A stretch of DNA of 16,882 bases, from positions 1 through 16,882 of the forward strand of contig VGLX01000003.1 of NCBI GenBank assembly GCA_016866645.1, in the 5' to 3' direction. The notes below the pieces were generated by a model, which was not told the origin of the DNA, made no database searches, and worked only from the letters and a program-made list of their open reading frames with translations. Shown here in pieces: positions 1 through 6,312 of the stretch. Position numbers and translations under genes: made by a program. The stretch comes from Candidatus Woesearchaeota archaeon (GTDB lineage: Archaea > Nanobdellota > Nanobdellia > SCGC-AAA011-G17 > VGLX01). The first letter of the stretch is position 1. The number at the start of each line of letters is the position of its first letter.

Positions 1-180
1 TTGGATGGTGTGGAGTTCGGCTTCCAACAAGCAGGGCTGAAAAGCACTACCGAGCCTTTCTCCATGGGAAGGCTTCACTCAGGCAGCACCTACTATTACA
101 CTTCTGCAAAAGTCGATGAAGCAGCAGTATGGAACAAAGCCTTAAGCGCTACTGAGATACAAGCGTCTTATGCGGCTTAG
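1..180 (+). CDS. C-terminal part of a LamG (concanavalin A-like) domain surface protein, partial
   Basis: The gene enters from the left edge, reads in frame 1 and stops at TAG 178-180. The visible 59 residues end with the motif D-E-A-A-V-W-N-K-A-L-S-A-T-E-I, the usual closing strand and helix of LamG/laminin-G-like jelly-roll domains (pattern DEvaiWnraLsa.EI). Such domains bind carbohydrate or protein ligands and are common in large secreted or surface-anchored archaeal proteins. The start and any signal peptide lie outside the window. Only two residues follow the LamG signature before the stop, while a typical Cys-rich repeat continues in another frame (183 onward), so the stop probably results from a frame break and not a natural end. 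I counted about 49% G+C here, against about 33% in bases 361-660. The LamG call is by motif recognition. Confidence 0.6.
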   Translation: MDGVEFGFQQAGLKSTTEPFSMGRLHSGSTYYYTSAKVDEAAVWNKALSATEIQASYAA

Positions 181-182
181 CG

Positions 183-323
183 CCTCCAAGCTGCTCTGAC
201 GGAACACTTTACAATACGTGTTCAATAACAAAACCAAAATACTGTAGTGACGGAACTTTAATAAATAATTGTAATAGTTGCGGATGTACTGGGGGAACAT
301 GCGTGGGGGATGGTACATGTGTA
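183..323 (+). other. Cys-rich repeat region in frame 3, out of frame with the LamG part
   Basis: Frame 3 is open from 156 (after TGA 153-155) to the stop at 831-833. From about 183 it encodes PPSCSDGTLYNTCS, then KPKYCSDGTLINNC, then a CGC...C..DGTC cluster. The two CSDGTL.N.C units are 51 bases apart (Cys codons at 192 and 243). Repeats of this kind, with many cysteines and an NGTL/DGTL core, are familiar linkers between lectin-like domains in DPANN surface proteins. The frame agrees with the downstream domain but not with the upstream LamG part. Moving from frame 1 to frame 3 needs a net shift of -1 (or +2) between roughly 165 and 183. I see no slippery heptamer there. Confidence 0.55.
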
Positions 324-833
324 TTGCAGAACGATGTATCAATGACTAATAGCGGTAAACTATGGGATAATGGAGTTAATAGTTTTATACTTGCCCAGAG
401 TTTTACATCCGTGAATAAAGAAATCTCAGCAATAGATTTATACTGGGCATGTTCAAATATGGGTAACCCATTCTGTGTATATATCACAAAAAATAGTCCT
501 TCTAATACCCCTGATATGTCATCTAAAGTAATAGAAAAATGCTATAAAACTCTTTGTAATACCCGACCTTTTCGCTGGGTTAAAGATGATCTCCCAGATG
601 CAAATAATCTTATTATTGGTAATACTTATTGGATAGTTGTATACGATTCCAATAGCGGTTATGATCCTCTTACTTGTGGTGGTAGAGGTTGGGTTTGTTA
701 TAATGAAGATGTAGGTTGGAATTCAAATAATCAATATGCATACGGAAAACTGGTAGTAAGCACAGACGGCATGAGGACATGGACAGACATAACAAATTCA
801 GACTTACTTTTTAGACTTTACTCAAGTATATGA
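303..833 (+). CDS. C-terminal beta-sandwich domain of the frame-broken surface protein
   Basis: This is the longest readable piece after the frame break. A GTG at 303 is the first plausible start, with GGGGG at 291-295, but that start would cut into the Cys-rich repeat, so the piece is better seen as the rest of the upstream gene. After the DGTC cluster comes about 165 residues with the pattern of a secreted beta-sandwich: LAQSFTS near the beginning, I-G-N-T-Y-W-I-V-V in the middle, and T-W-T-D...S-D-L-L-F-R-L-Y at the end. This resembles the 'choice-of-anchor R'-type domains of bacterial and archaeal surface proteins (judged from the pattern only). It has several cysteines and no membrane anchor. 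The region is AT-rich with many T-ending codons. It is convergent with the phosphatase gene, 29 bases away. Confidence 0.5.
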   Translation: MGDGTCVLQNDVSMTNSGKLWDNGVNSFILAQSFTSVNKEISAIDLYWACSNMGNPFCVYITKNSPSNTPDMSSKVIEKCYKTLCNTRPFRWVKDDLPDANNLIIGNTYWIVVYDSNSGYDPLTCGGRGWVCYNEDVGWNSNNQYAYGKLVVSTDGMRTWTDITNSDLLFRLYSSI

Positions 834-862
834 TAATTTGACAGGAAGAATAAAGTTTAAGT

Positions 863-1456
863 CTAAAGATGTTCTGTATCGCTGAACTTTAACATCTCAG
901 CTTTGCCATCCTCAACTTGTATAGAGGTTATGCTCGCATTGTTAGGGACTAGTTTCCTGAACGTTTCTGCGTCTTCCGGATGGTTGAACAGGTGCATCAG
1001 GATATGCGCAATCACCCCGCCATGCGTTACGATAAGGACAGTCTCCCCTTTATAGTCTTTAGTGAGTTGTTCGTAAACGCTTAATACCCTTTTCTTTACT
1101 TCTTGATGAGTTTCTCCTGTTTCGAAGTCTGTTGTTGTGAATCCAGAGTTCTTCTGCGAGGTGTATTTCATTATGTTATCAGTAGTCAGCCCTTCTAAGA
1201 CGCCCAAGTTCCGCTCTCTCAGCTCTTCAACATAATAAGTAGGGATGTATTTCTTGTCTAATAAGGGTTTCAACGTGTTCTTGGCTCGGTGCAGGTCTGA
1301 GCAGTAAGCGACATCTATCTTCTCTTTTGATAACCTTCTAGCCAGTTTCTTGGCTTGTAGCTTTCCTTCGCTGCTTAGGGCCCCTTGTGTGTGGCCTTGC
1401 CAGACTTTCCTCTTGTTCTGCTCTGTCTGTCCGTGCCTTACGAGTAAAAGTTTCAT
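863..1456 (-). CDS. Histidine phosphatase superfamily protein (phosphoglycerate mutase-like)
   Basis: A 197-residue protein of normal length for the GpmB/cobalamin-phosphatase type of histidine phosphatases. The phosphorylated histidine is in the N-terminal R7-H8-G9 motif; R57 in SDLHRA, E81 in LRERNLG and H145 in V-T-H-G-G complete the catalytic set. Family members remove or transfer phosphate on small molecules such as 3-phosphoglycerate, alpha-ribazole phosphate or nucleotides, through a phosphohistidine. The sequence does not reveal which substrate is used here. It is the last gene of the six-gene minus-strand operon; its ATG overlaps the stop of the COG1395 regulator by four bases, implying translational coupling. 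The protein is cytoplasmic, with no signal peptide or membrane segment. Confidence 0.88.
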   Translation of the reverse strand: MKLLLVRHGQTEQNKRKVWQGHTQGALSSEGKLQAKKLARRLSKEKIDVAYCSDLHRAKNTLKPLLDKKYIPTYYVEELRERNLGVLEGLTTDNIMKYTSQKNSGFTTTDFETGETHQEVKKRVLSVYEQLTKDYKGETVLIVTHGGVIAHILMHLFNHPEDAETFRKLVPNNASITSIQVEDGKAEMLKFSDTEHL

Positions 1457-2313
1457 TCTTTCAAGACTTTTATCAGTTCTTTTTCGCTTTCCAGCTCTAA
1501 AAACTCTTCTTTTGCAATGACTGGAATGTCTGCTTTTGGTTTTCTCTTATCAAAAACTATTAGGCTTTCTGCGTCAAGTATTCTTGATAATGAGGTTATG
1601 TCCTTATTAAACTTGTCCCCTAGAGTTGTGAGTATGAGCTCTTTCTCTTTCTTGGCTATGATGTCAAACACGTTTCTCTTTGCTTCCACTGTCTTGAACC
1701 CGAACTGGTAATACTTCTTGCCGACTTCGGACATGCAGGAGTAAACGATTTTGTCCATCTCTGAGAATATGTCTATCTGCCTGAACACGTCTGTGCCGAA
1801 TAAATCGTAAAGCCTGAAAGCTTTCTGCAATGCTATGTCTGAAGTTTGTGCCTCATACTGGGTTATCATCTTTTTTGTTACGCCTAACTTTCTTGACAGG
1901 CCGCTTAGTGACATCCCATCTTCTTCCCTTCTTTTTCTCAGCTTTTTTCCGTCTAGGCTTGCTGTCAACCCTGCTTTGCCTGACCTTACGAATGGCAGCT
2001 CATGCGTCAAAGCCTTCCTGAAAGTCTGGAGGTTTATCGTGAATACTCCCTGCCTCGCGTATACTACATTGTCCTTCAAGGCTTGGCCTGATTTCTCTGT
2101 TATTATTATTGGTGTAGCATCCACACAGCTAGAAATCTTTTTCATCTCCTCAACAGACGCTGAACTTAAAGAGTTAGAGTCAGCTATTATTTTTAGCAAT
2201 ATTATCTTGTCTTCTTTCCTTGCTAGCAAGTCGAAGCATCCTTTGAGGCTTTTTACAGTGAAACCGCTCCTTAACAGCGTGATGCTCGTCTCTTCTAATA
2301 AGGTTTGTTTCAT
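1453..2313 (-). CDS. COG1395-like archaeal HTH (XRE-type) transcriptional regulator
   Basis: A predicted DNA-binding protein. Residues ~123-178 form a Cro/XRE helix-turn-helix: LRKRREEDGMSLSGLSRKLG, then V-T-K-K-M-I-T-Q-Y-E. The first ~110 residues form an alpha/beta region that ends in V-V-Y-A-R-Q-G-V-F-T-I-N, as in the archaeal 'putative HTH-type transcriptional regulatory protein' family (MTH967/MJ0568-like, COG1395). I chose ATG 2313 because it overlaps the preceding stop as ATGA and follows GGGAGAAGG at 2327-2319; this gives 286 residues. An in-frame ATG 39 bases upstream (2352) lacks a ribosome site and would overlap the neighbour by 43 bases. The targets are unknown; autoregulation of its operon is possible but not shown. 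Confidence 0.82.
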   Translation of the reverse strand: MKQTLLEETSITLLRSGFTVKSLKGCFDLLARKEDKIILLKIIADSNSLSSASVEEMKKISSCVDATPIIITEKSGQALKDNVVYARQGVFTINLQTFRKALTHELPFVRSGKAGLTASLDGKKLRKRREEDGMSLSGLSRKLGVTKKMITQYEAQTSDIALQKAFRLYDLFGTDVFRQIDIFSEMDKIVYSCMSEVGKKYYQFGFKTVEAKRNVFDIIAKKEKELILTTLGDKFNKDITSLSRILDAESLIVFDKRKPKADIPVIAKEEFLELESEKELIKVLKE

Positions 2314-2957
2314 CTTAGCCTTCTCCCTTGCGAGTATATCCTCCCTCTCCATTCTGGGACTACTGATTTTATTTCTCCGTAAGCGATTATCTCTCCTCCT
2401 TCCATGAAGTCTCCTGTGTCTTCTCCTGCTCCGCCGGTTATCACTATCCTTCCTAGCTTCATCCCGTTACCTGTCCTGTTTCCAGTATCTCCTTCTACTA
2501 GTAAGGTTCCCCCTTGGAGGGAGTGTCCTGTGAGGGATCCTAAATCTCCTTCTACAGCGACTGTTCCCTTCTCTTGATACGCCCCTATCCCGTAAAGCCC
2601 GACTTCAAGTTTTAATGTTATCAAACTATTTTCTGTTATTATCTTATTTACTAATGCTGAAATGTAAAATCCTAAGTACACATCTTTGCAGTTTTCTGGT
2701 GTAATCATTTTGCTTAGCGATTCTAGGTCATCTTTTGTGAAATATGGCATCTTGTCTGCTATTTTTTCACCTAACTCGTATATATCATCTATGCAAGGAT
2801 GCATTGTGCTCCTTTGTCTTATGAAAATGTTACAGCTTCTTAGTAATGTAGCAACTGTTTCTTTGTCGGAATTATCTTCTGCTCTTGTTTCTAAAAGCAT
2901 GCTTCCTATCATTTCTTCAAGATCCTTGTCAGGTATGAACGTGGGAGGTATCTTCAT
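2310..2957 (-). CDS. GXGXG beta-helix domain protein, second of a tandem pair
   Basis: Function unknown. Residues 1-115 are mainly alpha-helical. Residues ~124-195 carry the repeated glycine pattern of the GXGXG right-handed beta-helix found at the end of glutamate synthase and in formylmethanofuran dehydrogenase subunit C: G-D-L-G..TG....GG, G-D-T-G-N-R-T-G-N-G, G-G-A-G-E-D-T-G and M-E-G-G-E-I-I. There is no glutaminase, FMN or metal-binding part, so it is not GltB or FwdC. It shares layout and many motifs with the gene just upstream (PDK-L at the start, L/S-GFY-SAL-NK-IT around residues 95-108), so the two arose by duplication. Its ATG overlaps that gene's stop by four bases. The pair may form a heteromeric scaffold; that is inference. 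Confidence 0.72.
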   Translation of the reverse strand: MKIPPTFIPDKDLEEMIGSMLLETRAEDNSDKETVATLLRSCNIFIRQRSTMHPCIDDIYELGEKIADKMPYFTKDDLESLSKMITPENCKDVYLGFYISALVNKIITENSLITLKLEVGLYGIGAYQEKGTVAVEGDLGSLTGHSLQGGTLLVEGDTGNRTGNGMKLGRIVITGGAGEDTGDFMEGGEIIAYGEIKSVVPEWRGRIYSQGRRLR

Positions 2958-3604
2958 TTTCTTGGCCAGACCCTGTTATGCTTATTGAACACTCTTGCCC
3001 TGCAGGTTTCAGCTATTTGCTTTATGTTCCCGTAGACTACTATCTCCCCTCTTTTCGAGAATATCCCCAATCTGTTCCCAGCGTCTCCGTGTATTACTAT
3101 CCTTCCGCCTTCCATGCCATTCCCGGCATCAGTCCCTGTGCTCTGGTTCATGATGATCTCTCCGCCCTCCATGCAATGGCCCAGGGCAAAACATACGTAA
3201 CCGTCTAAGGACAGTGTTCCGGCTTTTAAGTATGCTCCCAGTCCTGCGAGCTCTTCATAGAACTTCAGGTCCATAATGTCTTTCTCGGTTATTACCTTGT
3301 TTATCAATGCTGAGAAGTAGAAACCTGAAAACCTGTCTTCTTTGCCATAAGGCTCTACTCTTCGAATCGCTTCTTCTATATCCTCTTTTGTGAACTCGAA
3401 GTCTTCAATTAGTCTTTCGCCTATCCTGTACAAGCTGTCAAGGTGGCTTACGCCTACTTGCTTGTCAAGGAACGCCTTGCGCCTCTTTAATATCATTATC
3501 ACAGTGTTTTCATCATAGCCTCTCAGTTTAGGCTTTTCTGAAAGTAACTTTTCTAGATATGTATCAAGGTTTTTGTCAGGTGTAAAAATTTTTGGTATTT
3601 TCAT
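2954..3604 (-). CDS. GXGXG beta-helix domain protein, first of a tandem pair
   Basis: Paralogue of the next gene, with the same two-part plan in 216 residues: a helical N-terminal half (PDKNL near residue 9, SGFYFSALINKVITE around 95-108), then a beta-helix with G-H-C-M-E-G-G-E-I-I, G-T-D-A-G-N-G-M-E-G-G-R-I-V-I and G-D-A-G-N-R-L-G. The glycine-turn motif is that of the glutamate synthase alpha-subunit C-terminal domain (GXGXG). In known enzymes this domain is structural, holding catalytic domains together; here it stands without any of them. The gene starts one base after the stop of the propeller-like gene, so it is translated from the same transcript. A Cys (in LGHCMEGG) sits in the helix turn but I see no metal-binding set. 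Biochemical role unknown. Confidence 0.72.
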   Translation of the reverse strand: MKIPKIFTPDKNLDTYLEKLLSEKPKLRGYDENTVIMILKRRKAFLDKQVGVSHLDSLYRIGERLIEDFEFTKEDIEEAIRRVEPYGKEDRFSGFYFSALINKVITEKDIMDLKFYEELAGLGAYLKAGTLSLDGYVCFALGHCMEGGEIIMNQSTGTDAGNGMEGGRIVIHGDAGNRLGIFSKRGEIVVYGNIKQIAETCRARVFNKHNRVWPRK

Positions 3605-3605
3605 C

Positions 3606-4610
3606 TTAGTAAAATGCTGCTTTTCTCATAGTATCCTCTTCTTTATTGTTAAGCCAGTTTAGCATCTCCTCATTGATAGTTTCGCAGTTAAAAAGCTGTT
3701 CTATCAGCCTTCTCCTTTCTTGATAATCAACTATGTGGGTTAAGTATTCTATTGCGCCTTTCGGGTTTATCCTCTGGACCTCATTGAAGTCGAAGCCGTA
3801 GTTCTTCTTGTGGATTATCTGCTCTTTAAGCTCTTTAGGTATGCTGCATATCGCTGTTACCTGGATCCCTTTCTTGTCATGCCTGAGCCATTCATCATTC
3901 AGGCCGATTATCACATCGCTGTAGCTATAGTACACGTCGTCTTTGTGGAAGCACATCGAGGTCAGCGTCTCTCTGATGCCTTTGATCTTTTTACCTTTAA
4001 GCACGTCAAATATCACCCCTTCAAAATAGAGGTATTTGTTATGTTTATAGTCCACGCCGAATAAGCGATTATTACCCGAGCATAAGTAAGTTACGTATTT
4101 CTTTTTGTTGATCACCTTTTTATTGCCCACATCATCTCGAAGAGTGTCATATACCCCTTGGTAATATCCTCCGTCGTATAGTGTTCCTTCATGGCTGCAC
4201 AGTGTTGTGACCTTACCGAATCTTACCGCAACCAGCTTGAAAGGTGATACTTCGTAAATGCCCCCGTTAGAATCCCCCCTGTAAAGCTTCCCGTTATGTG
4301 AGCATAAGGAATGGACCGGGTTGTTTTTTCTTTCCATCACGTCTTTGCCTGTTATCGTGTCTATCACAAACCCTAAGTCCTCTCTGTATTTGTATCCACC
4401 ATCATATAACCAGTTATTATGAGTGCATAATGAAGTTACTGTATGCCACCTGTCGCCTAAGAACACATCGTTTTCACGACCGTCCACGTATAAGAATATC
4501 TTTGACAGGTTAACATCGTAGCTTACTGCGTAGACTAATCCTTCCTCTGAGCTTTTAGTCTTTACTCTTGCTTCCAACAGTTTATGCCTAAACAAGTCCC
4601 TTAGTTTCAT
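3606..4610 (-). CDS. Beta-propeller-like repeat protein with one Cys per repeat
   Basis: A 334-residue protein of unknown function built from about six repeats of the form [VL]-[TH]-x-[LIM]-C-[ST]-H-x-x-x-L-Y-D-G-G...[IV]-Y-D. The invariant cysteines are near residues 62, 103, 138, 177, 220 and 255, spaced 35-43 residues apart, which suits blades of a beta-propeller. The repeats decay toward the end, and the last ~75 residues are helical (R-R-R-L-I-E-Q-L-F; M-L-N-W-L). No signal peptide is visible, so it is probably cytoplasmic and the cysteines would be reduced. Similar LCSHNGKLYDGG repeats are common in DPANN genomes but uncharacterised as far as I know. It overlaps the fibrillarin stop by four bases, linking it to RNA modification by context only; a protein-interaction scaffold is a reasonable guess. 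Confidence 0.68.
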   Translation of the reverse strand: MKLRDLFRHKLLEARVKTKSSEEGLVYAVSYDVNLSKIFLYVDGRENDVFLGDRWHTVTSLCTHNNWLYDGGYKYREDLGFVIDTITGKDVMERKNNPVHSLCSHNGKLYRGDSNGGIYEVSPFKLVAVRFGKVTTLCSHEGTLYDGGYYQGVYDTLRDDVGNKKVINKKKYVTYLCSGNNRLFGVDYKHNKYLYFEGVIFDVLKGKKIKGIRETLTSMCFHKDDVYYSYSDVIIGLNDEWLRHDKKGIQVTAICSIPKELKEQIIHKKNYGFDFNEVQRINPKGAIEYLTHIVDYQERRRLIEQLFNCETINEEMLNWLNNKEEDTMRKAAFY

Positions 4611-5128
4611 TTTTTCCTGCAGATGATGAAATAATGGTCCTTATGGTACGGATCTAAGTCCGTTATGCTTACTATCCTCAGCCCCTTTTCAAGCTCTTTT
4701 TTTACTGTTTCTAGAACCTCTTCTTTGCCCTTAACCGAGTCTATGCTTTTTGTCTTTAGGGCGATAATAGCGAATCCGCCTCTTTTTAAAAACCTTGCTA
4801 TGTTCTTCAAGAATATGTCAACCTGGCTCTTCTGCGTGATGTCTTGATATATCATGTCCACTTCAGTTATCTTGTCCGAATATTCTTCTGGCTTGTTGGC
4901 ATCGAATAGTAAAGGGCACATGTTCTCATGCTTCTCGCAGACCTCTACCAGCTTCCTAACAACATCTGGCGCTACGTCTAGGCAGAACACGAAACCTTCC
5001 TCGCCCACTAGCTCGGCTATTATTTCAGGGGTTACTCCGTGGGATGCGCCCAGGTAGAGCACTACGTCTCCCTTGCTTAATGGGATTATAGTCCCCTTCT
5101 TCATGGCAGCTATTAGTTTGGATATCAT
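4607..5128 (-). CDS. flpA: Fibrillarin-like rRNA/tRNA 2'-O-methyltransferase, short form
   Basis: The catalytic subunit of box C/D RNPs, which transfers methyl from S-adenosylmethionine to ribose 2'-OH. Visible are the SAM loop V-L-Y-L-G-A-S-H-G (residues 23-31), D51 at the end of the next strand (usually Glu), the I-Y-Q-D96-I motif, A-L-K125-T-K-S, and H165 in Y-H-K-D-H. Together with K4 in S-K-L-I-A-A these keep the family's K-D-K-H catalytic set. The protein has only 173 residues, against about 225-230 for typical archaeal fibrillarins: it starts just at the SKLAAA motif and lacks the ~55-residue N-terminal domain. An in-frame stop at 5144-5146 rules out an upstream extension. It heads the six-gene operon. 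A TATA-like box at 5152-5160 lies 27 bases before ATG, suggesting a leaderless mRNA. Confidence 0.88.
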   Translation of the reverse strand: MISKLIAAMKKGTIIPLSKGDVVLYLGASHGVTPEIIAELVGEEGFVFCLDVAPDVVRKLVEVCEKHENMCPLLFDANKPEEYSDKITEVDMIYQDITQKSQVDIFLKNIARFLKRGGFAIIALKTKSIDSVKGKEEVLETVKKELEKGLRIVSITDLDPYHKDHYFIICRKK

Positions 5129-5151
5129 TAAGAAAAACCGATTTTAAGGGG

Positions 5152-5162
5152 GTATAAAAACC
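5152..5162 (-). promoter_or_regulatory. TATA box for the fibrillarin operon
   Basis: On the minus strand this reads GGTTTTTATAC, an archaeal TATA box centred about 27-28 bases before ATG 5128. That spacing puts the transcription start at or next to the start codon. There is no Shine-Dalgarno site before the ATG. The box lies in the short gap after the Nop-domain gene, so the fibrillarin operon may be both read through from upstream and independently started. Confidence 0.55.
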
Positions 5163-5167
5163 TGCTG

Positions 5168-5599
5168 TTAACCATTACTTGCTCTAAAATAATCCTTCTT
5201 CGCAGCTATAGAAATCTTTGCGGACAGCTTTCTTGCTGCTTTCCCTTTATTTTCCGCCTCTTGGACTGACGGGTGATTGAATATTATGCCATGCTTCGGT
5301 GGCTTAGTCTTTTCTTTCAGATGCCTGAACAGAGCAGCCTCTGCACCCAAGACCTGTATCTTTGATGACGTCATGAAAGCAAGTTTTTGCAGGCTCTTCG
5401 CCGTGATTATGAGTTCAGTGGCTAATTCTTCACCTATCAATGTTGTAAGATTCGGAGCTAATCGTCTTGCTAGCTCTTTATAAGAGTGGTCTTTAGTTTT
5501 GTATTTCTGGATTAAGATATTATCGTCACTAGGCTGTTTTAGCTTTTGTTTCGTTTCTTCTAGGTTAAGAATCCTTAATCGTTTGAGTGTCTCGTTCAT
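5168..5599 (-). CDS. Nop-domain-only protein (reduced Nop5/Nop56/58 homologue)
   Basis: A 143-residue protein matching only the C-terminal Nop domain of archaeal Nop5 (whole proteins are roughly 350-400 residues). From residue 48 it reads APNLTTLIG, L-A-F-M-T-S-S-K-I-Q-V-L-G-A-E-A-A-L-F-R-H-L-K, then PPKHGIIFNHP and G-K-A-A-R-K-L-S-A-K-I-S-I-A-A; these are the Nop signature elements that contact the L7Ae-bound kink-turn RNA. The N-terminal fibrillarin-binding domain and nearly all of the coiled coil are absent; residues 1-44 are a short charged helix instead. The start overlaps the stop of the M14 gene by four bases. It lies directly upstream of the short fibrillarin, the usual nop5-fibrillarin order. 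It probably belongs to the box C/D RNP; how it recruits the methyltransferase is unclear. Confidence 0.8.
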   Translation of the reverse strand: MNETLKRLRILNLEETKQKLKQPSDDNILIQKYKTKDHSYKELARRLAPNLTTLIGEELATELIITAKSLQKLAFMTSSKIQVLGAEAALFRHLKEKTKPPKHGIIFNHPSVQEAENKGKAARKLSAKISIAAKKDYFRASNG

Positions 5600-6312
5600 C
5601 GTTCGTAACGTTTAAGGATCTCTGTGGAGAATTCTACGCTCAGCTCTATCCCGTAGTCTTCTATCGCTGCCGCTACTCTTGATTTTTGGGCTGCGTGTTC
5701 TATAACTAGCCCTTTGCTGCCTTCTAGAATGTATAGCCCTTTTGTGAAAAATCTTGCTATTGTGTTGTACCGCGTATCTGTTACCTGCCAGCTGCCATGC
5801 AGGCTTGTTTCTTTTCTTAGCTCATGATATGACAATATCACATTCCTGCACAGGCCTATGTCCGTGCTCCTTGGCACGATGACACATGAGAACTTGTTGC
5901 TGAGGTTTGAGTGGTAGTCTAATACTACTGAGGGGTTGATATTTTCATAAAGCCGGATTATCGCTCTTGTCTCTTTAGCCTGTTTCAATATTGAATCCCT
6001 GTTCAGGTCAATCATTCGCGCATTCTCGCGAGTATTCATCTCTTTGCCGTCAGGATTCGCTACCGGTATTGACACTATTTCCCATCGGTTTAGTAAACTT
6101 TGTCTTAAAGCATTCTCAAGAGTAGACAGGTTAGCCTGCAGAGTTTCTGGCTCGTTACCGTGGAGATAAGATATCAGCAATGCTTTTTTTCTAAGGCCTC
6201 TGCCCTTTTTTAAAAATAAGGCGGTTATTTCACGGTCTAGTTCGCTTGATCCTATGATTCTTTCCTTACAGCAATTCTTGTTCTGTTTTATGAAGTCTTC
6301 TAAAGGTTTCAT
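5596..6312 (-). CDS. M14-family zinc carboxypeptidase-like protein
   Basis: A 238-residue protein with the metal and catalytic residues of the M14/succinylglutamate desuccinylase fold: H51-G-N-E54 (HxxE zinc pair), A-N-P-D-G-K-E-M-N-T-R followed by D-L-N104-R105 (substrate carboxylate binding), L-D-Y-H134-S (third zinc ligand), and L-V-I-E205-H for the general base. Family members hydrolyse a C-terminal peptide or amide bond. There is no signal peptide or propeptide, so it probably acts in the cytoplasm; a peptidase or amidase for small substrates is likely, the exact one unknown. It overlaps both neighbours by four bases, between the calcium pump and the Nop-domain gene; the reason for that grouping is not evident. 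Confidence 0.78.
   Translation of the reverse strand: MKPLEDFIKQNKNCCKERIIGSSELDREITALFLKKGRGLRKKALLISYLHGNEPETLQANLSTLENALRQSLLNRWEIVSIPVANPDGKEMNTRENARMIDLNRDSILKQAKETRAIIRLYENINPSVVLDYHSNLSNKFSCVIVPRSTDIGLCRNVILSYHELRKETSLHGSWQVTDTRYNTIARFFTKGLYILEGSKGLVIEHAAQKSRVAAAIEDYGIELSVEFSTEILKRYER

Noticed and set aside
165..185. Programmed ribosomal frameshift joining LamG and Cys-rich parts
   Set aside because: There is no X-XXY-YYZ heptamer or obvious stimulatory structure; mutation or sequence error is simpler.
1835..2407. 190-codon open frame on the plus strand
   Set aside because: It lies antisense to the COG1395 gene and the end of a GXGXG gene, with low-complexity Leu/Ser-rich translation and no ribosome or TATA signal.
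2310..3604. Assignment as glutamate synthase or formylmethanofuran dehydrogenase subunit C
   Set aside because: Only the glycine-rich beta-helix is shared; catalytic and cofactor-binding parts and partner subunits are absent.
5129..5167. Box C/D guide RNA near the fibrillarin gene
   Set aside because: No RUGAUGA/CUGA pair with suitable spacing is visible in this or the other gaps I read.
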